Shown here: positions 6,285 through 12,081 of the stretch, one piece after another | Layout: each line of letters opens with the position of its first letter | Numbering within the stretch: position 1 is the first letter of the stretch | Source of the DNA: SM23-78 sp041479965 | Lineage (GTDB): Archaea > Nanobdellota > Nanobdellia > Woesearchaeales > SM23-78 | Assembly: GCA_041479965.1 (NCBI GenBank) | Contig: JBGOZE010000039.1 | Coordinates: 1-12,081, forward strand | Direction: 5' to 3' | DNA length: 12,081 bases | Notes under the pieces: model-generated | The model's input: only the letters and a program-made list of their open reading frames with translations | What the model was told of the DNA's origin: nothing | Databases searched by the model: none | Translations under genes and position numbers: made by a program

Positions 6285-7543
6285 CGCCTTTTCTCAACAT
6301 TTTTTGCCACAGTCACGAGTACCTTTCTCATCTGTTTCTCAAGCGTATCAATGCGCTCATCCTTGTCTTTTGCCTCTTTTTCAATTACTTCCCTGTCCAG
6401 AGGCCTTTTGCACTGATTGCATATTGATTCAGTCATGCCGTTCTCAAAACCACAGAAAACACATGCTTTAATCTTTGGCTGGAAGTCCTTGAACTTATCA
6501 GGAGCCTTCACCTTGCCTCTTTTAACTAGCTCTATCATGAAGCTCTCTTCCTGGTTTGACATATCGTATGTTTTGAGTTGCTTGGTGGATGTCCATCTAG
6601 CAGTGTGTTGGATGTCTAAATCGCTCTTGCCTTGCAATCTCATACTTGTTATTCCATTCCTCTTAAGACTGTAACCGGTTATTGGTTTTTTTATCCCAAG
6701 CAGAGCACACCTTTCGCGGATCATCTTATTCACAGAAGCCGGCTTTAACTGCTGGTGCCTATTAACGTGACCTATGTTAATGAAAAGAAATGCATTAGGA
6801 TTCTTATTCAAGGGATGGGCATTATACCACTTTGACAAGTAAAAGAAGCTATCAATGCACCTTAAAAATCCGGTACCTTCTTTCCCATGCCCCGCAATGT
6901 AAATTTTGGCATAATTATCATGAATCTCAACATCCTTGATACGAGTAAAGAGTAGCTCCTGTGGCCTTGACAAACTTTCAAATGATAGAGTCAGTAGGCA
7001 CTGCATTCTAGGATCATCAGAAAAGCATTGGACCAGCTTCTCAAATTCCTCCAACGAGAACTTGTCACCTCGTAGCTTGTCCTTGCTTTTCTCAATCTTA
7101 GAGGACAAATGCCTGACGGGGTAAGGTACTATAGTGTCATCGATTCTCCCCTTCTTATCTCGTTCAGGAAAGAGATTTCTCCAAAGGAATCGCATATTCT
7201 TAACAAAATCAGACTTGCTTTTCACTGTTTTATTTATCTGGTGAGAATAGGTCATTACCTTGTCAATGTCTGGGCGGTCAGCCTTGGATAAGTCTATATC
7301 AAGGACATAGCAGACCGGCAGTAAAGTGCCAAACAAGCGCAATCTTCTGATGTAGGCATTATCCTCGGCTTCAAACTTCTTGCATAGCTCTCTGAAATAT
7401 TTGAGATTGTTCTTGTTTTTTACCCAGTATTTTCTTTTCTTATCCTTCTTATTATTCTTATCTGGTGGGTTCAAATAATGATCAAGGTTTTTTAGAAAGG
7501 ACTCATAGTGCTTCTTGTTGCCGTATATATCATCATCAGCCAT
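6278..7543 (-). CDS. Tyrosine recombinase (integrase) with C-terminal zinc ribbon
   Basis: Numbered from Met at 7543 (421 aa). A SAM-like N-terminal domain covers roughly 1-150, followed by the catalytic domain. Visible catalytic positions are R193 (LSRPQELL), K221 (GHGKEG), the box YSLKRNGITSM (291-301) where HxLRH is usual, W317 in the His/Trp position and Y326 (LKTYDMS) as nucleophile. The Trp-to-Tyr spacing of nine is normal. After it comes a four-Cys zinc ribbon (C361, C364, C375, C378) and a charged coiled coil to the end, an arrangement seen in some archaeal element integrases. It would insert or excise the element at tRNA-Gly, whose 3' end is only ~60 nt upstream. An upstream Met at 7567 exists, but it lies within the TATA box (7567-7574), whose expected start site is ~7544; the shorter leaderless start is therefore chosen. 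Confidence 0.9.
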   Translation of the reverse strand: MADDDIYGNKKHYESFLKNLDHYLNPPDKNNKKDKKRKYWVKNKNNLKYFRELCKKFEAEDNAYIRRLRLFGTLLPVCYVLDIDLSKADRPDIDKVMTYSHQINKTVKSKSDFVKNMRFLWRNLFPERDKKGRIDDTIVPYPVRHLSSKIEKSKDKLRGDKFSLEEFEKLVQCFSDDPRMQCLLTLSFESLSRPQELLFTRIKDVEIHDNYAKIYIAGHGKEGTGFLRCIDSFFYLSKWYNAHPLNKNPNAFLFINIGHVNRHQQLKPASVNKMIRERCALLGIKKPITGYSLKRNGITSMRLQGKSDLDIQHTARWTSTKQLKTYDMSNQEESFMIELVKRGKVKAPDKFKDFQPKIKACVFCGFENGMTESICNQCKRPLDREVIEKEAKDKDERIDTLEKQMRKVLVTVAKNVEKRRQ

Positions 7544-7566
7544 CAAAGAAATACAACTAGCCCACA

Positions 7567-7574
7567 TTTATATA
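7567..7574 (-). promoter_or_regulatory. TATA box for the integrase gene
   Basis: TATATAAA on the minus strand. Position +26 from its centre is ~7544, matching the ATG at 7543 and arguing against the upstream ATG that overlaps the box. Confidence 0.6.
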
Positions 7575-7581
7575 GTTTTCG

Positions 7582-7611
7582 GGCGCATGCTACTCTGAGG
7601 TAATATGCGCC
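7582..7611. repeat. 7-bp inverted repeat joining the tRNA 3' end to the integrase leader
   Basis: GGCGCAT (7582-7588) is the exact reverse complement of ATGCGCC (7605-7611), with 16 nt between. The right arm contains the tRNA 3' acceptor strand and discriminator. It could be part of the attachment site or a hairpin in the tRNA trailer. Confidence 0.5.
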
Positions 7612-7720
7612 GACCGGGATTCGAACCCAGATAAACGGCTTGGAAGGCCGTTGTCATTTCCGGCAAAAGAGCTGGAAACTCAAGAGCTTGCTCTTGTTGT
7701 AGCCATTAGACCATCGGCGC
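7606..7720 (-). tRNA. tRNA-Gly(UCC) with an intron in the D-loop
   Basis: The acceptor strands GCGCCGA (7720-7714) and TCGGCGC (7613-7607) pair perfectly, with discriminator A at 7606. The anticodon arm is ACGGC-CTTCCAA-GCCGT, with anticodon UCC (plus-strand 7642-7644), so glycine. The T arm is CTGGG-TTCGAAT-CCCGG. The D-stem strands GTC and GAC are separated by far too much sequence unless ~41-43 nt are removed after TAATGGCTA. No CCA is encoded at the 3' end. Transcription starts from a TATA box at 7747-7754 divergent from srp54. The tRNA reading is firm; intron ends are uncertain by about two bases. This gene is the likely insertion target of the integrase element. Confidence 0.92.
7659..7699 (-). 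other. tRNA intron (D-loop), ~41 nt
   Basis: On the tRNA strand, exon TGGC can pair with intron GCCG (one G-U pair) as a 4-bp central helix. It is flanked by 3-nt bulges TAC and GAA, giving cuts after A7700 and before A7658. An inner helix AA(C)AAGAGC / GCTCTTTT with one bulged C closes the intron. This matches a bulge-helix-bulge with an imperfect outer helix, the substrate of the archaeal splicing endonuclease. An alternative intron hairpin, CAAGAG/CTCTTG, also exists. Confidence 0.7.
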
Positions 7721-7746
7721 GCTTTAGTTATTGAACTTGTGCAGGA

Positions 7747-7754
7747 TTAATAAA
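7747..7754 (-). promoter_or_regulatory. TATA box for tRNA-Gly
   Basis: TTTATTAA on the minus strand. Position +26 from its centre is ~7724, a few bases before the tRNA 5' end at 7720. Confidence 0.55.
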
Positions 7755-7770
7755 GGTTTTGGTAAAAAGC

Positions 7771-7778
7771 TTTTTAAA
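7771..7778 (+). promoter_or_regulatory. TATA box for srp54
   Basis: TTTTTAAA; its centre plus 26 is ~7800, just before ATG 7805. An earlier in-frame ATG at 7778 overlaps the box and would lie upstream of the transcript start. Confidence 0.55.
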
Positions 7779-7804
7779 TGTTCTCCTCATTCTTTCATTC
7801 TAGA

Positions 7805-9166
7805 ATGGTTTTAGACAAGCTTTCAGACTCATTGAAGAACACTCTCAAGAAGATTACTGGCGCGAGCTTTGTAGATGAGAAGCTGATCAACGAGCTGGTA
7901 AAGGACATCCAGCGAGCCCTTCTTCAGGGTGATGTGAATGTCAAGCTCGTCTTCGGCCTGACTAACAAGATTAAGGAGAGGGCGCTGAAAGAAGAGCCTC
8001 CTAGGGGCGTGACTAAGAAGGAGTTCTTGGTCAAGATAGTCTATGACGAACTGGTGAATTTCCTTGGAGGGCCTGGTGCCAAGATTCTTGTCAAGGGAGA
8101 GCCTTTCAAGCTCATGCTTGTAGGATTGTTCGGAAGCGGCAAGACTACCAGCGCGGGCAAATTAGCTGCGTTCTACAAGAAGAGAGGACTGAAAGTCGCT
8201 GTTGTGCAGACTGACACCTGGCGTCCTGCTGCCTATGAGCAATTGGAGATGCTCGCCAAGAAGGTAGGTGTTGATTTCTACGGCATAAAGGGAGAGAAGG
8301 ATGCTATCAAGATTTACAAGTCTTTTGAGAAGGAATACAAGAAATATGACATGCTCATCATTGATACTGCAGGAAGAGATGCTCTTAGCACAGACCTAAT
8401 CAAGGAGCTCAATGACATCTACAATGCTGCCAAGCCAGAGGAGAACATCCTGGTCATAAGCGCTGACATTGGCCAGGCTGCTGAGAACCAGGCAAAAAAG
8501 TTCCATGAGACCTGCAAAGTCACTGGCGTCTTCATAACCAAGCTTGAAGGCACTGCCAAGGGAGGAGGATCTCTTATTGCTTGCGCAGTCACTGGCGCTC
8601 CTGTCAAGTTCATCGGAATAGGAGAGAAAATCCCTGATATTGAAGAGTTCAAGCCTGAAGGTTTTGTTGGCAGGCTGCTGGGCATGGGAGATTTAGAGGC
8701 TTTGCTGGAGAAAGCAAGGGATGCTATAACAGAGGAAGAAGCCCAGGACCTAGGCAGGAAGTTCCTGAAAGGCGAGTTCAATCTCATTGATTTGTACGAG
8801 CAGATGAGCGCCTTGAAGAAGATGGGGCCTATAGGCAAGGTCATGGAAATGATCCCTGGCATGAGCCAGATACAGTTGCCTAAGGAGGCTTTGCAAGTGC
8901 AGGAGAAGAAGCTCGAAATCTGGCGCCACATGATGAACAGCATGACCAAGGACGAGCTTGAAGACCCTGAAGTCATAACCAGCAGCAGGGTTGAGAGGAT
9001 TGCCAAGGGAGCAGGCACAACAACTCAGGAAGTCAGAGGTTTGTTAAAGCAGTACAGGCAGAGCAAGAAGCTTGTCAAGATGATGAAAGGAGCTGATTCT
9101 GAGAAAGGGATGCAGAAAGCTCTTCAGAGGCTGCAGAAAGGCGGCAATGTGAAGTTCAAGATGTAG
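7805..9166 (+). CDS. srp54: Signal recognition particle GTPase SRP54
   Basis: SRP54 binds SRP RNA and signal sequences and delivers ribosomes to the membrane receptor FtsY. Numbered from Met at 7805 (453 aa): an N domain of helices (1-90), then the G domain with P-loop GLFGSGKTT (107-115), QTDTWRPAAYEQL, DTAGR (187-191) and TKLEGTAKGGG (245-255). The Met-rich M domain (about 295-440) contains the SSRVERIAKGAG RNA-binding helix region (393-404). Length and all motifs are normal for an archaeal SRP54. The guanine-specificity motif is TKLEG rather than the common TKLDG, a conservative change. The gene lies divergent to tRNA-Gly and is a housekeeping marker of the host side. Its coding sequence looks more G/C-rich than the element genes to the left. 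Confidence 0.97.
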   Translation: MVLDKLSDSLKNTLKKITGASFVDEKLINELVKDIQRALLQGDVNVKLVFGLTNKIKERALKEEPPRGVTKKEFLVKIVYDELVNFLGGPGAKILVKGEPFKLMLVGLFGSGKTTSAGKLAAFYKKRGLKVAVVQTDTWRPAAYEQLEMLAKKVGVDFYGIKGEKDAIKIYKSFEKEYKKYDMLIIDTAGRDALSTDLIKELNDIYNAAKPEENILVISADIGQAAENQAKKFHETCKVTGVFITKLEGTAKGGGSLIACAVTGAPVKFIGIGEKIPDIEEFKPEGFVGRLLGMGDLEALLEKARDAITEEEAQDLGRKFLKGEFNLIDLYEQMSALKKMGPIGKVMEMIPGMSQIQLPKEALQVQEKKLEIWRHMMNSMTKDELEDPEVITSSRVERIAKGAGTTTQEVRGLLKQYRQSKKLVKMMKGADSEKGMQKALQRLQKGGNVKFKM

Positions 9167-9179
9167 GATTTTGTGTCTA

Positions 9180-9884
9180 TTAGTCTTTTCTTACTGCAAA
9201 AGTGACCTGGTCTACTTGTCCCCAACTAACATGATTGGTTGGGAAGCATTTGTCCACGATGTTATAAGCACCGAGCACTTCGTTTTCCCAGAATTCTGCT
9301 GGCCAAAAATTCCTATATATACCATGGCCATCGACATGCGCTTCAGGTTTTGCCTCTGCCTTGAATGCTTTCAGCGTGGCAGGAGTATTTATCGGCATCA
9401 TGCATATCATCAACGGGCTGATCTGAAATTGTTTTTGGATTAAAGTGTCTAAGTCTTCTCTCTTGAAATGCTCCAGGACTCCGAAGCTTATGCACGCCTG
9501 TATGCTCTTGCCTATGTAATCTTTCTGAAAATCACCGTATAAGTCTCCGTAGTGAGCCTCGATTTTTCCTGGCGCATATTTCCTGGTGTTCTCAACCAGC
9601 AATTCCAGCACTTTACTATCACTATCAATGCCAATGATATGATATCCTTTTTGTGCCAGGGGGATTTCAGTCCCTCCATAACCGACTCCTAGAGAAAGCA
9701 GCTTGCCTTTTTCTGGTGAAAGGTTCCTGTCAAAGAAATCTCCGTACAAAGTTTCCAAGCTTTTTTTCTTATTCCTAAAGACTTCATCATCAAATACTGG
9801 AGATGAGAATTGCTTGAAATAGTCGAACCATGTACCATCTACCATCTCTGCTTCCTTTTTCCTTGGTGAGTCTGATAGCGCCAT
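9180..9884 (-). CDS. Class I SAM-dependent methyltransferase, substrate unknown
   Basis: The 234-aa protein has the Rossmann-type SAM site: motif I LSLGVGYGG (64-72), acidic D87 at the end of strand 2 (GIDSDS), GDLYGD (113-118) and motif IV-like FGVLEHF (134-140). A short N-terminal helical segment precedes it (DGTWFDYFKQF). It resembles small-molecule or lipid methyltransferases of the UbiE/Methyltransf_11 type more than DNA or rRNA enzymes, because no SPPY/DPPY motif is present. The substrate cannot be told from sequence. It is convergent with srp54, 13 nt apart. A second possible start is Met14, but upstream A/T-rich boxes (9918-9927, and AAATATGC nearer) fit a start at or near 9884. Confidence 0.85.
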   Translation of the reverse strand: MALSDSPRKKEAEMVDGTWFDYFKQFSSPVFDDEVFRNKKKSLETLYGDFFDRNLSPEKGKLLSLGVGYGGTEIPLAQKGYHIIGIDSDSKVLELLVENTRKYAPGKIEAHYGDLYGDFQKDYIGKSIQACISFGVLEHFKREDLDTLIQKQFQISPLMICMMPINTPATLKAFKAEAKPEAHVDGHGIYRNFWPAEFWENEVLGAYNIVDKCFPTNHVSWGQVDQVTFAVRKD

Positions 9885-9948
9885 GATGGAATCCCTTGTT
9901 ATTGAGGCATATTTTGTATTTATTAAGATATCAATTGTTATTAAATTA

Positions 9949-10033
9949 GTCGGCAGCGCAGGGAGGATGAATGTATAGGGTTAAGGGTGGGTGAGGTGAT
10001 CTTAAGAACCTAGTGACGACCTCCCTGCGCTAC
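9949..10033 (+). ncRNA. Candidate structured RNA with a 12-bp closing stem
   Basis: AGCGCAGGGAGG (9955-9966) pairs perfectly with CCTCCCTGCGCT (10021-10032). Inside, AGGT and ACCT form a second stem whose loop begins GA and ends GA, a pattern compatible with a kink-loop bound by L7Ae. A G-rich segment (GGGTTAAGGGTGGGTGAGG) lies between. A TATA-like TTTATTAAGA (9919-9928) is ~26 nt before 9949 on the plus strand, and a run of seven T (10092-10098) could end the transcript. No coding frame fits. It could be an archaeal guide-type RNA or an unknown RNA; the opposite strand is not excluded. Confidence 0.5.
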
Positions 10034-10341
10034 CAAGCTAAACATTAAACACAGAGGTTGTGAACGAGATTCTTTTGTGTTGTTTTGCAACTTTTTTTAA
10101 TCCCCCAAAAACCTTTTATGTTACTATCTAATAGTAGTCAAAGTATTTAAATGTTTCGGTTTTTTGGTTTTTTTAAGCGAAAGACTCAAAAATCAGTTTT
10201 TGTTGTCTTTCGGTTTTTTAACGAAAGATTCAAAAAATCTTTTTTGAAATGTTTCGTTTTCAGTGCGTTTTGAGCAAAAACATATTCTCGAAGATATATA
10301 TTAAAGAAAATAAGTATGCGTTCTAAAAATCTTGTCAAGAA
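10034..10341. other. Non-coding gap with T-run and A/T-rich hairpins
   Basis: No credible gene is seen. The region holds the seven-T run at 10092-10098, a duplicated hairpin module (10154-10248), and a TATA-like stretch near 10293-10303 facing the 3' end of the TldD gene with no supported reading frame. Confidence 0.6.
10154..10248. repeat. Duplicated two-hairpin T/A-rich module
   Basis: Copy 1: TTTCG (10154-10158) with CGAAA (10178-10182), then CAAAAA (10187-10192) with TTTTTG (10197-10202). Copy 2: TCTTTCG (10206-10212) with CGAAAGA (10222-10228), then TTCAAAAAA (10229-10237) with TTTTTTGAA (10240-10248). The two copies share the order and most of the sequence. Runs of T on both strands make a bidirectional terminator between the flanking transcripts plausible. 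Confidence 0.6.
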
Positions 10342-11958
10342 TCAGTCTAGCTTAGAAAACAGCTTTTTTGTCAGTCGGTCGCCAGAATCATCCTGATAGG
10401 CTATGGTCTTGACAAAAGTCGAAGGCGCTCTGCCACCTTCTGGGACTGGCCCTGAGTCTGCTCCGCAGATGCCGCTGCTCGTCCTATACTTGCCACCGCA
10501 CAGAGCTATCTGCGAGAGTATATATAGAGGGTTGCCTGTCAGGTAAGAGCCTGATGTCAGCTCTGATTCTCCGCTTGCATGGATTTTGTAGAAGCGTGTT
10601 GGCTTTAGCTCAAAGTTTCCTGTCTTCGGGTCTATCCCTCCGAGGCTATTGCCCATGACCAGGAGGCCGAATTCATAGCCATATTTCTTGCAATGCTCTA
10701 TCATGGTCCGCAAGAGCTTCTCTTCTTTCACGAGCCTTGCTGGCTGCACTATGGTGTTGAATGATCTGGGTTCTGGCGTGCCTACAAGCATCTCTTCTGT
10801 TTCATCATCCTCGTTGACCACCCAGCCGCTCCTGGCTTTGCCTTCTGAGTTGGTTCCGAGCATTCCTGCACTCACCCTATCAAGCAAATAGTTGACGAGC
10901 ACTCCATCCTTGACCAGAGTAAGCTTCTTGGTCTTCACTCCTTCTTCATCATAATCATCTGAGCCAAAGTATTTTTTTCCGATTGGGTCGTCAATAATCG
11001 AGATCTTGGCATTCATTATGGGCTTGCCCAGCTTACCTGCGAACATGCTTGATTCCTTGGTGTAGATGTATTGGCCTGAGAACAGATGGGCTAGCTCATG
11101 GAAAAATGTCTCTGAGAAATAACCATCGAATATTGCCGGGCACTCACCTGTCCCTAAAGGCGTTGTCTTCGCCAATGCGTTTGCGTGGGATATTTTTGAG
11201 TTGATGACTTTCTGTATCAGGTATTGGTCAAAGCGCCTTATCTTGTCAGGGTCTTTGGTGTGGAATAAGTCATCGACGTGCTCGATTATCCTTCCATCCT
11301 CTGTCCTCACAGTCATGTACAGCCTACATCTTCCTGTGAATCTGTGGCTCATTATCTTGGTGCCCTCAGAATTGGCAAACCTCCTCACCAGGTCAGAAGC
11401 ATTTATCTCAATCTGCATCTTTTGTATAGCTTCATTCTCCCTCACTATCTTAGAGAACGTCTTTGAGAGCGAGTCTATCCTACGCTTTTTCTTCTCTGAT
11501 ATATATAGAGCATACCTGTCAGGCTCAGGCTCAATATGATTAACAACTTCCTCTTCTGAAAGCTTCAGGAATATGTTGGGCTCTGCTGAGAGCAATGCCT
11601 TGCCTTTTCTTTTGAAATAATCGTCACCTGCTTTTTTTATGGCAGTATCCAGCTCCTCTTTTATTGAGGCGCACATGCCTTTTCTGTCTGCCTGAAAATC
11701 AGCGATGTTCTCTATACCTTCAGATCCCCTACCGAGCCCTTTAGCTCCGCGCACAAACACATCCACCACTGCTCCCCTGAGCTCGTCATGCTCTATCTTT
11801 GAGCTGTTGTTGGATATGGTGATGTCCTGGGTCCTCATGTCCTTGTGGGTTATTGAGGCGAAGCTTGGCTTGAGAGTTATCTCGTCATCTGGCAATTTCT
11901 TGAGATCCATGCATTGGCTCACTAAATCATCCAATGACTCAATCAATTGGTCTTCCAT
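10342..11958 (-). CDS. tldD: TldD/PmbA-family metallopeptidase
   Basis: TldD-family proteins are zinc peptidases, in bacteria working as a TldD/TldE heterodimer on peptides such as microcin precursors and CcdA. This 538-aa protein carries FFHELAHLFSG (285-295) as the zinc-site helix, a KARSGW segment (374-379), LGGIDPKTGNFEL (439-451) and a Cys-containing end CGADSGPVPEGG (498-509). These match the TldD order HExxxH ... GxDxxxG ... Cys-Gly. The zinc motif reads HExxH, one residue shorter than the usual HExxxH. An N-terminal region (1-180) is divergent and longer than in bacterial TldD (~480 aa total). A GAGGGAT ribosome-binding site lies 8 nt before ATG 11958. No partner gene is complete in the window. 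Confidence 0.88.
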   Translation of the reverse strand: MEDQLIESLDDLVSQCMDLKKLPDDEITLKPSFASITHKDMRTQDITISNNSSKIEHDELRGAVVDVFVRGAKGLGRGSEGIENIADFQADRKGMCASIKEELDTAIKKAGDDYFKRKGKALLSAEPNIFLKLSEEEVVNHIEPEPDRYALYISEKKKRRIDSLSKTFSKIVRENEAIQKMQIEINASDLVRRFANSEGTKIMSHRFTGRCRLYMTVRTEDGRIIEHVDDLFHTKDPDKIRRFDQYLIQKVINSKISHANALAKTTPLGTGECPAIFDGYFSETFFHELAHLFSGQYIYTKESSMFAGKLGKPIMNAKISIIDDPIGKKYFGSDDYDEEGVKTKKLTLVKDGVLVNYLLDRVSAGMLGTNSEGKARSGWVVNEDDETEEMLVGTPEPRSFNTIVQPARLVKEEKLLRTMIEHCKKYGYEFGLLVMGNSLGGIDPKTGNFELKPTRFYKIHASGESELTSGSYLTGNPLYILSQIALCGGKYRTSSGICGADSGPVPEGGRAPSTFVKTIAYQDDSGDRLTKKLFSKLD

Positions 11959-11994
11959 AATACAATCCCTCTGTCAGAGCGAATTGGTGGAGAA

Positions 11995-12002
11995 TATATA
12001 AA
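11995..12002 (-). promoter_or_regulatory. TATA box for the TldD-family gene
   Basis: TTTATATA on the minus strand, with +26 at ~11972, just upstream of the GAGGGAT ribosome-binding site and ATG at 11958. The gene therefore probably has its own promoter and a short leader. Confidence 0.6.
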
Positions 12003-12033
12003 CTTTCCGCAGGTAACTATTTTATAATGGTAA

Positions 12034-12081
12034 TTATTCCGAAGCGAGGTTCCTTCTTATGTTCTCGACAAACCTGTCAAA
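12034..12081 (-). CDS. Possible C-terminal tail of a gene entering from the right
   Basis: From the window edge the minus strand reads FDRFVENIRRNLASE and then TAA at 12036-12034. The segment looks like an amphipathic helix typical of a protein end, and its stop lies 75 nt before the TldD start. Only 15 residues are visible, so the product is unknown. An alternative is a plus-strand gene starting at ATG 12059, with a TATA-like TTTATAAT near 12020 and GAGG at 12045-12048; the two readings compete. Confidence 0.35.
   Translation of the reverse strand, partial: FDRFVENIRRNLASE

Noticed and set aside
1..7605. Second copy of the tRNA-Gly 3' end as distal attachment site
   Set aside because: Searched by eye for the TTCGAATCCCGG core on both strands left of the tRNA; no convincing copy was found.
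8419..9018. Minus-strand reading frame of 199 codons
   Set aside because: Antisense to srp54, whose family motifs span the region; the product is Ser-rich with no recognisable domain.
9180..9884. DNA or restriction-type methyltransferase role for the second SAM enzyme
   Set aside because: It has SAM-binding motifs but no SPPY/DPPY/NPPY motif and lies on the host side of the tRNA, away from the cassette.
10293..10393. Plus-strand TATA-like box followed by ATG 10316 and a 26-codon frame
   Set aside because: The frame runs into the antisense of the TldD C-terminus, the ATG lies before the expected +26 start, and the peptide has no features.
1..12081. CRISPR array
   Set aside because: No regularly spaced direct repeats; the only short repeats are the T/A-rich hairpins at 10154-10248, which lack equal spacers.

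Overview
The window looks archaeal. Four observations support this. (1) TATA-like boxes sit about 26 nt upstream of several start codons, giving leaderless or nearly leaderless starts. (2) A tRNA-Gly(UCC) gene is interrupted by a ~41-nt insert in its D-loop that can fold as a relaxed bulge-helix-bulge intron, and its 3' end has no encoded CCA. (3) It contains a 453-residue SRP54 GTPase. (4) It contains an integrase with a C-terminal zinc ribbon beside the tRNA gene. I cannot name the lineage; a small-genome (DPANN-like) archaeon is only an impression. The first ~490 bases are the exception, because they read as part of a bacterial-type XerD recombinase.

Layout, left to right. Bases 2-1054 (+) form one open frame. 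It starts inside a XerD-like catalytic domain and switches at about 482-493 to the C-terminal part of a DNA methyltransferase with a TSPPY motif; this is either an assembly chimera or a real fusion of two fragments. Convergent to it and overlapping its end is a tightly packed minus-strand operon, 5447 to 1032. It encodes a 45-aa ribbon-helix-helix (RHH) protein, a 44-aa acidic protein, a 286-aa winged-helix protein, a 26-aa peptide, a 330-aa unknown protein and a 744-aa GHKL ATPase. Neighbouring genes overlap by 4 or 17 nt, except at the 26-aa/330-aa junction. A divergent regulatory region (5448-5555) carries two inverted repeats and two TATA boxes. It also drives a 242-aa winged-helix-like protein on the plus strand (5556-6284). 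That gene ends tail-to-tail with a tyrosine integrase (6278-7543, minus) lying just downstream of the 3' end of tRNA-Gly (7606-7720, minus). Together, 7605 leftward looks like an integrated element with the integrase at its tRNA end. No second attachment site is visible, so the element probably runs past the left edge or past the junction.

To the right of the tRNA are apparent host genes: srp54 (7805-9166, +), a class I SAM-dependent methyltransferase (9180-9884, -), a ~457-nt non-coding gap and a TldD-family metallopeptidase (10342-11958, -). The gap holds a candidate structured RNA with a 12-bp closing stem, followed by a duplicated T-rich hairpin module. The last 48 bases may be the tail of another minus-strand gene.

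How the parts may work together (inference): the integrase placed the element at tRNA-Gly. The RHH protein probably autoregulates the operon by binding the inverted repeat over its own transcription start. The GHKL ATPase, its 330-aa partner and the neighbouring DNA methyltransferase make a plausible, unrecognised restriction- or defence-type cassette. No nuclease domain could be identified by eye.
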